Source: Rhizobium sp. BT03 (GTDB taxonomy: Bacteria; Pseudomonadota; Alphaproteobacteria; Rhizobiales; Rhizobiaceae). Taken from it: a DNA stretch of 64,000 bases. The stretch is from positions 2,927,501 through 2,991,500 of the forward strand of contig NZ_CP125640.1 of the NCBI RefSeq assembly GCF_030053155.1. The letters run 5' to 3'. Shown here in pieces: positions 9,813 to 18,044 of this stretch; position 1 is the stretch's first letter; each line of letters starts with the position of its first letter. Below the pieces are notes generated by a model. The model was not told where the DNA came from. It did not search any database and saw nothing but the letters and a program-made list of their open reading frames with translations. A program made the position numbers and the translations under genes.

Positions 9813-9850
9813 TTGCAACTTGCACTTTGCAAGTTGCTATTTGCAAATTG
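9813..9850. promoter_or_regulatory. Probable operator cluster between VWA gene and NrtR-like regulator
   Basis: GCAACTTGCA (9815-9824) and TGCAAGTTGC (9828-9837) form a perfect inverted repeat with a 3-base spacer. Directly beside it, ATTTGCAAAT (9839-9848) is a perfect 10-bp palindrome. Both share a TTGCAA core, which also occurs at 9813-9818. The AT-rich site lies midway between the divergent starts at 9733 and 9906. Binding by the adjacent NrtR-like protein is inferred from position and symmetry, not shown. Confidence 0.7.
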
Positions 9851-9905
9851 TCATTTTTATGATGGGCCGTTATGAGAGCCCAGAACACTCACCAGGAAGA
9901 TGCCA

Positions 9906-10574
9906 ATGGCAGAGGCTGAATTCGCACGGCCGATCGTGACGGTCGACATCGTCTTGCTGACGCTGCACGAAGGACGACTATGCGTGGCCTTGCTGGAACG
10001 GTCCGCCGAGCCGTTTGCCGGCGTTGCGGCGCTGATCGGCGGCTATCTGCACACGGACGAGGACGCCGATGCGGCGGCGGCAGTGCGGCGCATCCTCAAA
10101 GCCAAGGCAGGGCTCGAGGGTATCTTCTTCGAACAGCTTGCGACCTTCGCTTCGGCGCGGCGCGATCCCCGCGACTGGTCGGTGTCGATCGCCTATTTTG
10201 CGCTGGTCCCGCAGGGAGCATTGGAGGGCGGCGCCGGCCTGCTGGAATTGCGCCCTGTCGAGGCCACAGGCGAACTGCCCTTCGACCATCATGAGATCGT
10301 CACCGCCGCGCTGGCGCGGCTGCGCGGCAAGGGCGCCTATTCGACCATTCCGGCAAGGCTGCTTCCCGAGGTCTTCACGATGTCGGAACTGCAGGCAATC
10401 TATGAAACGGTGATGGGCGAGCGGCTGGACCAGAGCGCCTTTCGCCGCAAGATCAACGATCTGGATCTGCTGGAGGTGGTCGAGGGCGAAAAACGACAGA
10501 CCGAGCGGGCCCGGCGACCGACGACGCTCTATCGGCTGAAGACGCCGGTCGCTGTATTCGATCGAAGAATTTGA
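9906..10574 (+). CDS. NrtR-like transcriptional regulator (degenerate Nudix domain plus winged helix)
   Basis: 222 residues: an N-terminal Nudix-like domain (about 8-140) and a C-terminal winged-helix region (about 150-215, with LDQSAFRRKINDLDLLE). The Nudix box at 45-70 is degenerate: the canonical REUXEEXG reads RILKAKAG, so all three catalytic glutamates are gone. This layout is typical of NrtR regulators, which sense ADP-ribose-type ligands and repress NAD-related genes. The ATG at 9906 has AGGAAG at proper spacing; the ATG at 9900 touches it. Divergent from the VWA gene, with palindromes between, which suggests it regulates that operon and itself. Confidence 0.82.
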   Translation: MAEAEFARPIVTVDIVLLTLHEGRLCVALLERSAEPFAGVAALIGGYLHTDEDADAAAAVRRILKAKAGLEGIFFEQLATFASARRDPRDWSVSIAYFALVPQGALEGGAGLLELRPVEATGELPFDHHEIVTAALARLRGKGAYSTIPARLLPEVFTMSELQAIYETVMGERLDQSAFRRKINDLDLLEVVEGEKRQTERARRPTTLYRLKTPVAVFDRRI

Positions 10575-10637
10575 GCGTATCGGTTTCCTCGTCTTGCCGG
10601 AGCGCGATGCGCTGAACGTGGCCCTGCGCCCGGGAGG

Positions 10638-11606
10638 TCACTCGTGCGCAAGCGACATTTTTCCCGATGCAAATTGGCGATCGTAGAAAATCCGCACTGA
10701 CAGAACAACGCCGGCGATCAGGACGACGACCCCAGCGACTTCGATCGGGGTCGGCCAGCGAGCATGCACGACCAGTCCTCCGATGACACCGAAGGCTGTT
10801 TCCGAAACGATCAATTGCGCGGCCAGGGCAACGGGCAGGCTCCGTGATGCAATGTTCCAGGCCCAGACGCCGCCGACGGTTGCCAGCAGCGCGAAAGATC
10901 CACCCCAAATATATAAGCTGCCTGCGGCACTCCAGCCAAATCCCAATGCCGGAAGCTGGAACAGGTCCATCGCGGCGCCGAAGGGATAGAAGCCCAGCAT
11001 CAAGACGCCGCCTCCGACCAACATCAGCGCCGACCACACACCGGAGGGCATTTCTGGTCGTGCAGCGAGTGCAGCCTGATTGGCGAGAGCGAACCAGACC
11101 CAAAGCCCCACGGCAGCCAGCGCCAGCGGCACGCCAACCCACAGGGATTCGACGGAGTTCAATCCCTCAGCCGTGAATGCCGTGCCGTTAACGAGGATAA
11201 GGCCGACCAGCACCAGCGCCAAGGGCATCATAAGGGATCGCCACGGCAATGATCCCTGACGCTGATTGCCAATGACCATCAATACGATCGGCACCAGACC
11301 GAGAAAGGCCGGAGCGATGACGGGGCCGGCAAAGACGGCCGCTCCGGTCACCGTCAGGAAGTAGCCGACATATCCGACGAAGGCGAGCCAGATGGCCTGC
11401 AAACAGTTCCGAAGCGTGAGATGGCGCATTGCACCCTTCCGCGAAAACAGAATGTAAAACCCGACGAGAGCCGAGACGACATGACGGATGAGAGCAAAAT
11501 CAAAGGTGGAATAGTCGCCGATGGTGAATGGCACGATAAAGTTGAGCGAGAAGGCAAAGGCCGCAAAGAGTGCGGCCGACACGCCGACATAGAAGAGTCT
11601 GTCCAT
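10638..11606 (-). CDS. EamA/DMT family transporter
   Basis: 322-residue inner-membrane protein with about ten hydrophobic segments in two halves, as in drug/metabolite exporters of the EamA type. The second half contains LPVALAAQLIVSETAFGVIGG, the usual repeat-2 signature area. The ATG at 11606 (MDRLFYVGVSAALFAAFAF) is preferred since AAGGG lies about 8 bases before it; a GTG at 11615 lies too close. It is divergent from a LysR regulator at 11898, the classical layout for regulator-controlled export. The substrate is unknown. Confidence 0.85.
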   Translation of the reverse strand: MDRLFYVGVSAALFAAFAFSLNFIVPFTIGDYSTFDFALIRHVVSALVGFYILFSRKGAMRHLTLRNCLQAIWLAFVGYVGYFLTVTGAAVFAGPVIAPAFLGLVPIVLMVIGNQRQGSLPWRSLMMPLALVLVGLILVNGTAFTAEGLNSVESLWVGVPLALAAVGLWVWFALANQAALAARPEMPSGVWSALMLVGGGVLMLGFYPFGAAMDLFQLPALGFGWSAAGSLYIWGGSFALLATVGGVWAWNIASRSLPVALAAQLIVSETAFGVIGGLVVHARWPTPIEVAGVVVLIAGVVLSVRIFYDRQFASGKMSLAHE

Positions 11607-11897
11607 AATGTTCACCCTTTTGACGTTGCGTCAGTGGACCTTTGATCGTCGTGACGCCCGGCAGCTTCGATAGGCAATCGGGCGAGACACTTGATCGAAT
11701 GGGTGAAAATTTACCGGCTGCGGGCCTGGGCCGGTACCCAGTGAAAATGAGAGCCACCCTCTCGATGCGCCTGGGATCGTCATCGGATCGTCAGGCGATC
11801 TGCGTCGTCGAGGCCCGAGGTGAACGGCGGAACCGCCTATCCAGCAGAACCGATTTCTCCTATCCTGAACAGAGAGGCTTCCAACTATCGGGGCACT

Positions 11898-12812
11898 ATG
11901 GATCGGCTTGATGCAATGCGGGTTCTGCTTGCGGTGGTTGATGCCGGAAGCTTGTCGGCGGGCAGTCGGAAGCTCAACGCACCGCTGCCGAGCGTCAGCC
12001 GCAAGGTTGCCGATCTGGAGCGATATCTCGGCACAAACCTCATCATCCGAACAAGCCGCAACCTGCAGCTCACCGATGCCGGCCGCGACTATGTCGACGC
12101 GGCGCGCAAGATTATCGCCGATCTGGAGGAGGTCGAACGCAGGGCGTCAGGGGAGTATCAGACGCCGCGGGGACTGCTGACCATTACGATGCCGATCGAG
12201 TTTGGTCACCGGTATGTACTGCCGATTGCACTCGACTTCATGAACGAGCATCCGCAGGTGATATTGAACGTTCTTTCACTCGACCGCTCTGTTCATCTGG
12301 TCAATGAGCAGGTCGATGTCGCCATCCGACTGGGTGAGTTGGAAGACAGCTCGCTCTACGCCGTCAAGGCCGGCGAGTTCCGTCTGTTGACCTGCGCAAG
12401 CCCGGCCTATCTGGAACGGCATGGCGTTCCGCAACATCCCAACGAGCTTTTCAATCACGATGGGATCATGTTCCACAAGCGGTCGTTCTTTTGGAGTTTC
12501 GAGGTCGACGGGAAGCCCGTCGAAATCCTGCCGCGGAGCCGGATCGAGGTGAACACGGCGGCCAATTGCGTCGCCGCCGCGCTCGGCGGGGCCGGGATTG
12601 CCCGCCTCTTCGACTATCAAGTTCCGGAGGAAGTATCCTCGGGCGCGCTGGTGCAGATCTTGAAGAACTATGACGGCGGGCCCAAGCCGGTCAACATCGT
12701 CTATTCGCGTCAGGGCTTGCTCGCCCTCAAGGTACGGGCCTTCATCGATTGGGCGCTCCCCCGGCTTCGCGCGGTTTGCAGCGACTATGGCGATGTGCCT
12801 TCACCCGAATGA
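11898..12812 (+). CDS. LysR family transcriptional regulator
   Basis: 304 residues. The N-terminal winged helix (about 1-60) has AGSLSAGSRKLNAPLPSVSR and the LGTNLIIRTSRNLQLT wing, followed by the linker helix and a periplasmic-binding-like effector domain from about residue 90. The start at 11898 (MDRLDAMRVLLAVVDAG) fits the standard LysR N-terminus; the frame extends 26 residues upstream without a family match. It is divergent from the EamA transporter, its likely target, and lies convergent with a DUF2798 gene. The ligand is unknown. Confidence 0.9.
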   Translation: MDRLDAMRVLLAVVDAGSLSAGSRKLNAPLPSVSRKVADLERYLGTNLIIRTSRNLQLTDAGRDYVDAARKIIADLEEVERRASGEYQTPRGLLTITMPIEFGHRYVLPIALDFMNEHPQVILNVLSLDRSVHLVNEQVDVAIRLGELEDSSLYAVKAGEFRLLTCASPAYLERHGVPQHPNELFNHDGIMFHKRSFFWSFEVDGKPVEILPRSRIEVNTAANCVAAALGGAGIARLFDYQVPEEVSSGALVQILKNYDGGPKPVNIVYSRQGLLALKVRAFIDWALPRLRAVCSDYGDVPSPE

Positions 12813-12841
12813 AGCTCGCATTTCCTCAATTGTCTTCCGCG

Positions 12842-13063
12842 TCAACGAACGACGCGGTCGATCTGTGCCTGAAGACGAGGGCCGATCAGCAGGATGGCGG
12901 GGATGACGATGAGATAGGCAATGCTCCACGAGCGGAGCCATGTCAGGGCGAAGCCCTTCGAGAAGCCCAGATTGAGCGTGAGCAGTGTAAAAGAGATCAG
13001 CCCTGTCGTTACGATGCCCATCGATAGAGCGAAGACGATCTTGCGTTTGAAATCCGTGTTCAT
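12842..13063 (-). CDS. Small membrane protein, DUF2798-like
   Basis: 73 residues with two hydrophobic segments (IVFALSMGIVTTGLISFTLL and SIAYLIVIPAILLIGP) and a short basic start (MNTDFKRK). The pattern matches DUF2798 proteins, whose function is unknown. The end, RLQAQIDRVV, also fits that family. The start is preceded by a GGGAG-type site. It lies alone, tail to tail with the LysR gene. Confidence 0.7.
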   Translation of the reverse strand: MNTDFKRKIVFALSMGIVTTGLISFTLLTLNLGFSKGFALTWLRSWSIAYLIVIPAILLIGPRLQAQIDRVVR

Positions 13064-13459
13064 GTCGGTCTCCCGGCTGGATGTGAAAGCGGGATCGCTT
13101 CAACGGTTGCGATCCCGGGTTAGCGCTTTGAAGATCGCGCAATTCCGGCACCGGCGGTAGCGAGAGAAGCCGAGAGGCAGCCTCTTGAATTCTGCAAGTT
13201 CCCAACGGCCGGGGAACCGTTAGACCTTGTCTCCCCCGATCGCCTGGCGCGCCGCGGATATGAGGACACACCACGCTGCTTTTCGACATCGTCACAGCAA
13301 TCCCGCTTCTCGCTGCCTGAAGCGCGGCTGATCGAAAACGAGAGGCTCGCTCTCGTTTCTGCTCGCTACCGGACCGGACTTGCGGAGCTCATCTTCCCGT
13401 CATCGCAGCCCAAACCTTGATCCAGGGCGGCGCCCACCAGACCAACAAGGAATATCTGA
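13064..13459. other. 396-base gap with two perfect hairpins and no recognisable gene
   Basis: No coding frame here matches a family I recognise. Two perfect inverted repeats stand out: CGGGATCGC (13090-13098) with GCGATCCCG (13109-13117), and AAACGAGAG (13336-13344) with CTCTCGTTT (13350-13358). The first lies just upstream of the DUF2798 start on the minus strand; the second precedes ohr on the plus strand and could act as an operator or a weak terminator. The region may be the remains of a deleted gene, but that is inference. Confidence 0.5.
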
Positions 13460-13867
13460 ATGTCGACAGTGATCTACACTGGCACCACCAACACCATCGG
13501 CGGCCGGGACGGCGCGTCTCGCAGTTCCGATGGGCGTCTCGATGTGAAACTGTCCCCGCCCGGTTCCTCGGGTCCGGGCACCAATCCCGAGCAGCTCTTC
13601 GCTGCGGGCTGGTCCGCCTGTTTCCTCGGCGCGATCGGAAGAGCCGCTGCCGAGCGCCAGCTCCGTGTGCCCGCCGACGCCGCCATCGCTGCCGAGATCG
13701 ACCTGGTCTCGAGCGATGACGGCTATGTGCTGCAGGCGCGGCTGAATGCGAAGCTGCCGGGCATCGAGGCGGATCTCGCCAGCTCCCTGGTCGAGCGTGC
13801 TCACCAGCTCTGCCCTTATTCCAAGGCCACCCGCGGCAACATTGCCGTCGAACTCAACGTCGCTTGA
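13460..13867 (+). CDS. Organic hydroperoxide resistance protein, Ohr/OsmC family
   Basis: 135 residues, normal for Ohr. Ohr reduces organic hydroperoxides with a reactive cysteine and takes electrons from a lipoylated partner. The two catalytic cysteines are visible: C54 in GWSACFLG and C118 in LCPYSKATRGN. The N-terminal TGTTNTIGGRDG and LSPPGSSGPGTNPEQLF strands match Ohr rather than OsmC. There is no MarR-type OhrR gene beside it, which is the usual neighbour. It is followed by a hairpin and a small periplasmic protein. Confidence 0.9.
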   Translation: MSTVIYTGTTNTIGGRDGASRSSDGRLDVKLSPPGSSGPGTNPEQLFAAGWSACFLGAIGRAAAERQLRVPADAAIAAEIDLVSSDDGYVLQARLNAKLPGIEADLASSLVERAHQLCPYSKATRGNIAVELNVA

Positions 13868-13869
13868 TC

Positions 13870-13885
13870 GGGCTCCGAAGAGCCC
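13870..13885 (+). repeat. Small hairpin after ohr
   Basis: GGGCTC (13870-13875) and GAGCCC (13880-13885) with a CGAA loop, two bases after the ohr stop. There is no T-run, so termination is uncertain; it may protect the 3' end of the ohr message. Confidence 0.4.
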
Positions 13886-13957
13886 TCCAACCCAACATCG
13901 CGCCGGCGTCCCGACATCTGTCGATGATCTCCGGCGCGGCTACCAAAGGATTTTGTC

Positions 13958-14410
13958 ATGACCACGATCGCAAGAGCCCTCGCAACGGCAGTTTCACTGC
14001 TTGCCGCCGGCACACCCATCCATGCGCAAACGCCGCATCAAGCAGCCACGCAGTTTCTTCCCATCCAGAACGAGCCTGCACCCAAACTCTTCGTGGATCA
14101 GCCGCTTCCGGGACCGCTCGCGAAGAGAGCGGTGGCGATCATTCCCTATCGAACCGAAAACTTCCGCATCCTGCCAATCTTCGGCGCCAGCGCCAGCGAC
14201 GTCTCGCCGAGGGCCGGTCACCTTCATGTCAGCATTGACGACCTGCCTTGGCGCTGGGCCGATGCCGGCGGTACCGGGGCTATCGTCCTGACCGGCCTGC
14301 CGACTGGCGAACACAAGGTGCTCATTGAAATCGCCACGCCGGAACACGAAGTGCTGGGCGGAGAGGTCGTGAAGTTCACCGTACCGGCGATCGATCGCAC
14401 GCACCATTAG
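13958..14410 (+). CDS. Small exported protein, possibly DUF6130-like
   Basis: 150 residues with a signal peptide (ALATAVSLLAAGTPIHA, cleaved near residue 23), so probably periplasmic. The mature part is a compact beta-rich domain with HLHVSIDDLPWRWADAGG and LTGLPTGEHKVLIEI. The pattern resembles a family I recall as DUF6130, of unknown function; I am not certain of the number. AAAGGA precedes the start. It lies behind ohr, so a role in envelope stress is possible but unsupported by sequence. Confidence 0.6.
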   Translation: MTTIARALATAVSLLAAGTPIHAQTPHQAATQFLPIQNEPAPKLFVDQPLPGPLAKRAVAIIPYRTENFRILPIFGASASDVSPRAGHLHVSIDDLPWRWADAGGTGAIVLTGLPTGEHKVLIEIATPEHEVLGGEVVKFTVPAIDRTHH

Positions 14411-14510
14411 AGGCCATTCTATATAAGGGCGAATGAGACCTGTTTTCCCGCAGCCCTTGACGGGTGCCTGCCATCGCTTAGTCTGCCAAATCATCCTCCG
14501 GAGTATGTCC

Positions 14511-15152
14511 ATGACGCAGTCCCTGGTCTTCGGCGCCTTTCTGGCGGCGCTCTTCTATGTGCTCATTCCCGGACCCGCCTTCCTGCAGCTGCTCGGCATC
14601 GGTGCCGGGCAGGGCCGCAAGGCCGGCGCTTTCTTCATGATGGGGCATCTGGTCGGGGATCTCATCTGGTCGTCGCTGGCGCTGATCGCGATCGTCGGCG
14701 CGAAGACGATCGGGACCTTCGTCTTCGATCTGCTCGGCCTCGCCTGCGGTTTCTATCTCGCCTGGATCGGCTGGAGTGCGGTCAATGCCAAGCCGAAAGC
14801 GGCGGGACAGGCTCTCATGGTGGTCGAGCGGCCGTTTCGCCGCGGGCTGATCTTCGGCGTCACCAATCCGAAGGGCTATCCGGTGGCGCTCGCCACCTTC
14901 ACCGCACTGGTCGCGGGCTCGGCCGGGGCGCTTGATTTCGAGGCGTTGCCGATGCTTCTCTGCGTATCCTTCGTCGGTTTCGTGACGGCCGACATCATCC
15001 TGATCGGCGTCATCGGCGCCGGCGCGGTTCGCCGCTTCTATCGCGCGCATGAGCGGCTGATCGTGCGCTGCTCCGGTGTCCTCTTCATGGGGTTTGCCGC
15101 TCAGGCACTCTGGCACGCAACGCCCGGTCTCATCGGCTGGCGCAAGGCTTGA
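14511..15152 (+). CDS. LysE family exporter
   Basis: 213-residue inner-membrane protein with about six hydrophobic segments. The family motif appears as LIPGPAFLQLLGIGAGQGRKAG (residues about 15-36), with GVTNPKGYPVALATF in the middle, as in RhtB/LysE exporters. The ATG at 14511 has CGGAG at proper distance; the frame opens further upstream without support. Substrate unknown. Convergent with the unknown gene at 15158, with five bases between the stops. Confidence 0.85.
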   Translation: MTQSLVFGAFLAALFYVLIPGPAFLQLLGIGAGQGRKAGAFFMMGHLVGDLIWSSLALIAIVGAKTIGTFVFDLLGLACGFYLAWIGWSAVNAKPKAAGQALMVVERPFRRGLIFGVTNPKGYPVALATFTALVAGSAGALDFEALPMLLCVSFVGFVTADIILIGVIGAGAVRRFYRAHERLIVRCSGVLFMGFAAQALWHATPGLIGWRKA

Positions 15153-15157
15153 TGTAG

Positions 15158-15589
15158 CTAGCTATCCAGGAAATTGACGATCGATTTCAGCGTCTGGACC
15201 TCATCGGGATCGCCGATCGACGTGGCGATCTGCAGCTGATTTTTGTAATAATCGAGAAAATTGAAGCTGGTGCCGTCGGTGACGCTGGAGAGATCGATGA
15301 CGTTGCCGAGCGGATCGATCGCGTGCATCGGCAGCGGCTCGGAGATCGCAGCGTAGGTGCTCTGATCGATCAGGCCGCTGTCGAAACTCTGGCGCGCGTA
15401 ATTGCGCAATTCACCAGGGCTAACCGCGGTGAAATCCGGTCCTTCGCCACTATTGTCTTCGATCTGGAACGAGGCCGGGGCCGGAGCTCTGGTCTCGATT
15501 TCAATATCAGAGGTCTTCGAAGTTTTTGCGTTATTAGGATTGTTTTTAAATAGCAAACTCTGAGAAGACCGCACAGAAAAAATTTCCAT
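15158..15589 (-). CDS. Unknown protein downstream of a CtrA-type box
   Basis: 143 residues that I do not recognise. The first 60 residues are polar and look disordered (MEIFSVRSSQSLLFKNNPNN). The rest is an ordered alpha-helical domain with ELRNYARQSFDSGLIDQSTY and a C-terminal DPDEVQTLKSIVNFL helix. No signal peptide or membrane segment. The ATG at 15589 follows AAGGGG. A perfect TTAA-N7-TTAA motif 66 bases upstream suggests control by the cell cycle regulator CtrA, which in this group often drives flagellar and division genes; this is inference. Confidence 0.65.
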   Translation of the reverse strand: MEIFSVRSSQSLLFKNNPNNAKTSKTSDIEIETRAPAPASFQIEDNSGEGPDFTAVSPGELRNYARQSFDSGLIDQSTYAAISEPLPMHAIDPLGNVIDLSSVTDGTSFNFLDYYKNQLQIATSIGDPDEVQTLKSIVNFLDS

Positions 15590-15654
15590 GGCGCATGTCC
15601 CCTTACAGGAAGAATATGGGGAAACTAGCGCTTGCGCGTGATTCGCGTCAATCG

Positions 15655-15669
15655 TTAACAAATGGTTAA
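15655..15669. promoter_or_regulatory. Perfect CtrA-type box (TTAA-N7-TTAA)
   Basis: TTAA at 15655-15658 and TTAA at 15666-15669 are separated by seven bases (CAAATGG). A GANTC site (GATTC, 15641-15645), the target of the CcrM methylase, is close by. The box is 66 bases upstream of the unknown gene at 15589 (minus strand) and 131 bases upstream of the M3 peptidase gene (plus strand). Confidence 0.6.
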
Positions 15670-15799
15670 TTCTCGCGCGTCAATTTTTGTCCACCAGATT
15701 TGGCGGGTGGGGCGAAAGGCGCTTGCCTGCAACATACCAATTCCAGGGCGGCTCTCCTATATTGACGATCCACCTGCATGCCAAAAAGGAATTTCTCCG

Positions 15800-17887
15800 A
15801 TGTCTTCTCCCCGTGATTTCAATCCGGCGCTGGTCAACTGGGACGGTCTTCACGGCCTGCCGCGTTTCGATGCTCTCGATGACGGCGATTTTGCCGCTGC
15901 CTTCGAAGCGGCGCTGGCCGCCCATGAAAGGGAGATCGACGAGATCGCCGGAAACAGTGAGGCGCCGACATTCGACAATACGGTGACGGCGCTGGAGATT
16001 GCCGGCGATGCGCTGTCGCGCGTTTCGGCGCTGTTCTGGAACAAGGCCGGCGCGCATACCAATGATGTGATCCAGGCGCTGGAGCGGGAAATCTCGCCGA
16101 AAATGTCGCGCCATTATTCGAAGATCGGCATGAATGCCGCGCTTTTTGCCCGCATCGACACGCTTTGGGAGAGGCGCAAGAGCCTCGGCCTGACGCTCGA
16201 ACAGACACGCGTGCTGGAGCGCCACTGGAAAGGCTTCGTCAAATCGGGCGCCAAGCTCGGGAAGGCCGAGCAGGAGAAGCTCGCCGAGATCAATGAAAAG
16301 CTTGCCGGCCTCGCCACGCAATTCGGCCAGAACGTGCTGGCCGACGAGAAGGCCTGGGCGCTTACGCTTTCCGACGGAGCCGAGCTCGACGGGCTGCCGG
16401 AATTTCTGCGCGACGCAATGGCGGCGGCGGCGCGCGAACGCGGCGACGAGGGCAAATATGCGGTGACGCTATCGCGCTCGATCATCGAGCCGTTCCTGAC
16501 CTTTTCGGAGCGCCGCGATCTGCGCGAGCAGGCTTTCAAGGCGTGGGTGGCGCGCGGCGAAAATGACGGCGAGACGGACAATCGCGCCGTCATCGGCCAG
16601 ACATTGGCGCTGCGCCATCAGGTGGCGAGCCTGCTCGGTTACGGCAATTTCGCCGAGCTGAAGCTCGACAACACGATGGCGAAGACCGCGGAGGCGGTGA
16701 ACGACCTGCTCAAGGCCGTCTGGGCGCGGGCGGTGAAACGCGCCGGCGAGGAGGAGGCCGATATATCAGCGCTGATCGCCGAGGAGGGGCGTAACCACGA
16801 GGTGATGCCCTGGGACTGGCGCCACTACGCCGAAAAGATCCGGGCGCAGAAGTTCGATTTCTCCGAGGCCGAGCTCAAGCCCTATCTGCAGCTGGAGAAG
16901 ATCATCGAGGCCTGCTTCGACGTGGCCGGGCGGCTGTTCGGTATCCGCGCCGTCGAGAAGAAGGGCGTGGCCGCCTATCACCCGGATGTCCGGGTCTTTG
17001 AAATCAGAGACCGCGAAGACCGGCTGGTCGCGCTGTTCCTCGGCGATTATTTCGCCCGCGGCTCGAAACGATCCGGCGCCTGGATGAGTTCGCTGCAATC
17101 GCAGCACAAGCTCGAACTGAAGAACGGCCGCCATGGCGAGCTGCCGATCATCTACAATATCTGCAACTTCGCCAAACCGGCCGAGGGCAAGCCGGCGCTG
17201 CTGTCGCTCGACGATGCCCGCACGCTGTTCCACGAATTCGGCCACGCGCTGCACGGGATGCTTTCCAACGTCACCTACCCTTCCGTCTCCGGCACCGGCG
17301 TTTCGCGCGATTTCGTCGAGCTGCCGTCGCAGCTCTACGAGCACTGGCTGACGGTGCCCGATATTCTGAAGCGCTATGCCGTGCATGTCGAAACCGGCGC
17401 GCCGATGCCGCAGGCGCTGCTCGACAAGGTGCTGGCGGCGCGCACATTCAATGCCGGCTTCAACACCGTCGAGTTCACCTCGTCGGCGCTTGTCGATATG
17501 GCATTTCACACGCGGAAGACGGTCGCCGACCCGATGGCGGTGCAGGCGGAGGTGCTGGCCGAGATCGGCATGCCGAAATCGATCGTCATGCGCCATGCGA
17601 CGCCGCACTTCCAGCACATCTTTTCCGGCGGCTATTCGGCCGGTTATTACTCCTACATGTGGTCGGAGGTGCTCGATGCCGACGCCTTTGCCGCCTTCGA
17701 GGAGACGGGAGACGCCTTCAACGGCGAGATGGCGCGCAAACTGAGGGAAAACATCTATTCCGTCGGCGGCTCGGTCGATCCTGAGGATGCCTATAAGGCC
17801 TTCCGCGGCAAGCTGCCGAGCCCGGATGCGATGCTGGTCAAAAAGGGACTTTCGACCTTCGAGGAATTGACAGGCAGCGACGCCTAA
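15800..17887 (+). CDS. M3 family oligopeptidase (oligopeptidase A/Dcp type)
   Basis: 695-residue cytoplasmic zinc peptidase that degrades short peptides. The zinc-binding site HEFGH is at about residues 478-482, followed by the glutamate-bearing SGTGVSRDFVELPSQLYEHW region. The C-terminal HIFSGGYSAGYYSYMWSEVLDADAF is typical of M3A enzymes. The length matches the family. The ATG at 15800 follows AAAAAGGA; the frame is open upstream to 15662 but shows no homology. A strong hairpin follows the stop codon. Confidence 0.93.
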   Translation: MSSPRDFNPALVNWDGLHGLPRFDALDDGDFAAAFEAALAAHEREIDEIAGNSEAPTFDNTVTALEIAGDALSRVSALFWNKAGAHTNDVIQALEREISPKMSRHYSKIGMNAALFARIDTLWERRKSLGLTLEQTRVLERHWKGFVKSGAKLGKAEQEKLAEINEKLAGLATQFGQNVLADEKAWALTLSDGAELDGLPEFLRDAMAAAARERGDEGKYAVTLSRSIIEPFLTFSERRDLREQAFKAWVARGENDGETDNRAVIGQTLALRHQVASLLGYGNFAELKLDNTMAKTAEAVNDLLKAVWARAVKRAGEEEADISALIAEEGRNHEVMPWDWRHYAEKIRAQKFDFSEAELKPYLQLEKIIEACFDVAGRLFGIRAVEKKGVAAYHPDVRVFEIRDREDRLVALFLGDYFARGSKRSGAWMSSLQSQHKLELKNGRHGELPIIYNICNFAKPAEGKPALLSLDDARTLFHEFGHALHGMLSNVTYPSVSGTGVSRDFVELPSQLYEHWLTVPDILKRYAVHVETGAPMPQALLDKVLAARTFNAGFNTVEFTSSALVDMAFHTRKTVADPMAVQAEVLAEIGMPKSIVMRHATPHFQHIFSGGYSAGYYSYMWSEVLDADAFAAFEETGDAFNGEMARKLRENIYSVGGSVDPEDAYKAFRGKLPSPDAMLVKKGLSTFEELTGSDA

Positions 17888-17910
17888 GACAATTTGATGA
17901 CACGCTTCGA

Positions 17911-17942
17911 TGCGGCATGGCGGCAGCCATGCCGCAGCTTTT
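17911..17942 (+). terminator. Terminator of the M3 peptidase gene
   Basis: Perfect 11-bp stem TGCGGCATGGC (17911-17921) and GCCATGCCGCA (17926-17936) with a GGCA loop, followed by GCTTTT. It lies 24 bases after the stop codon. Confidence 0.75.
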
Positions 17943-18044
17943 GCGCGTTCCCCTCTTTCGCAAACGCAAAAAAAACTGTATGGACGCCCCAAACCAATAG
18001 GCGCGTCCTCAAGAGCGTGCGCCGCAGCCTCAGAGATTTCACAT

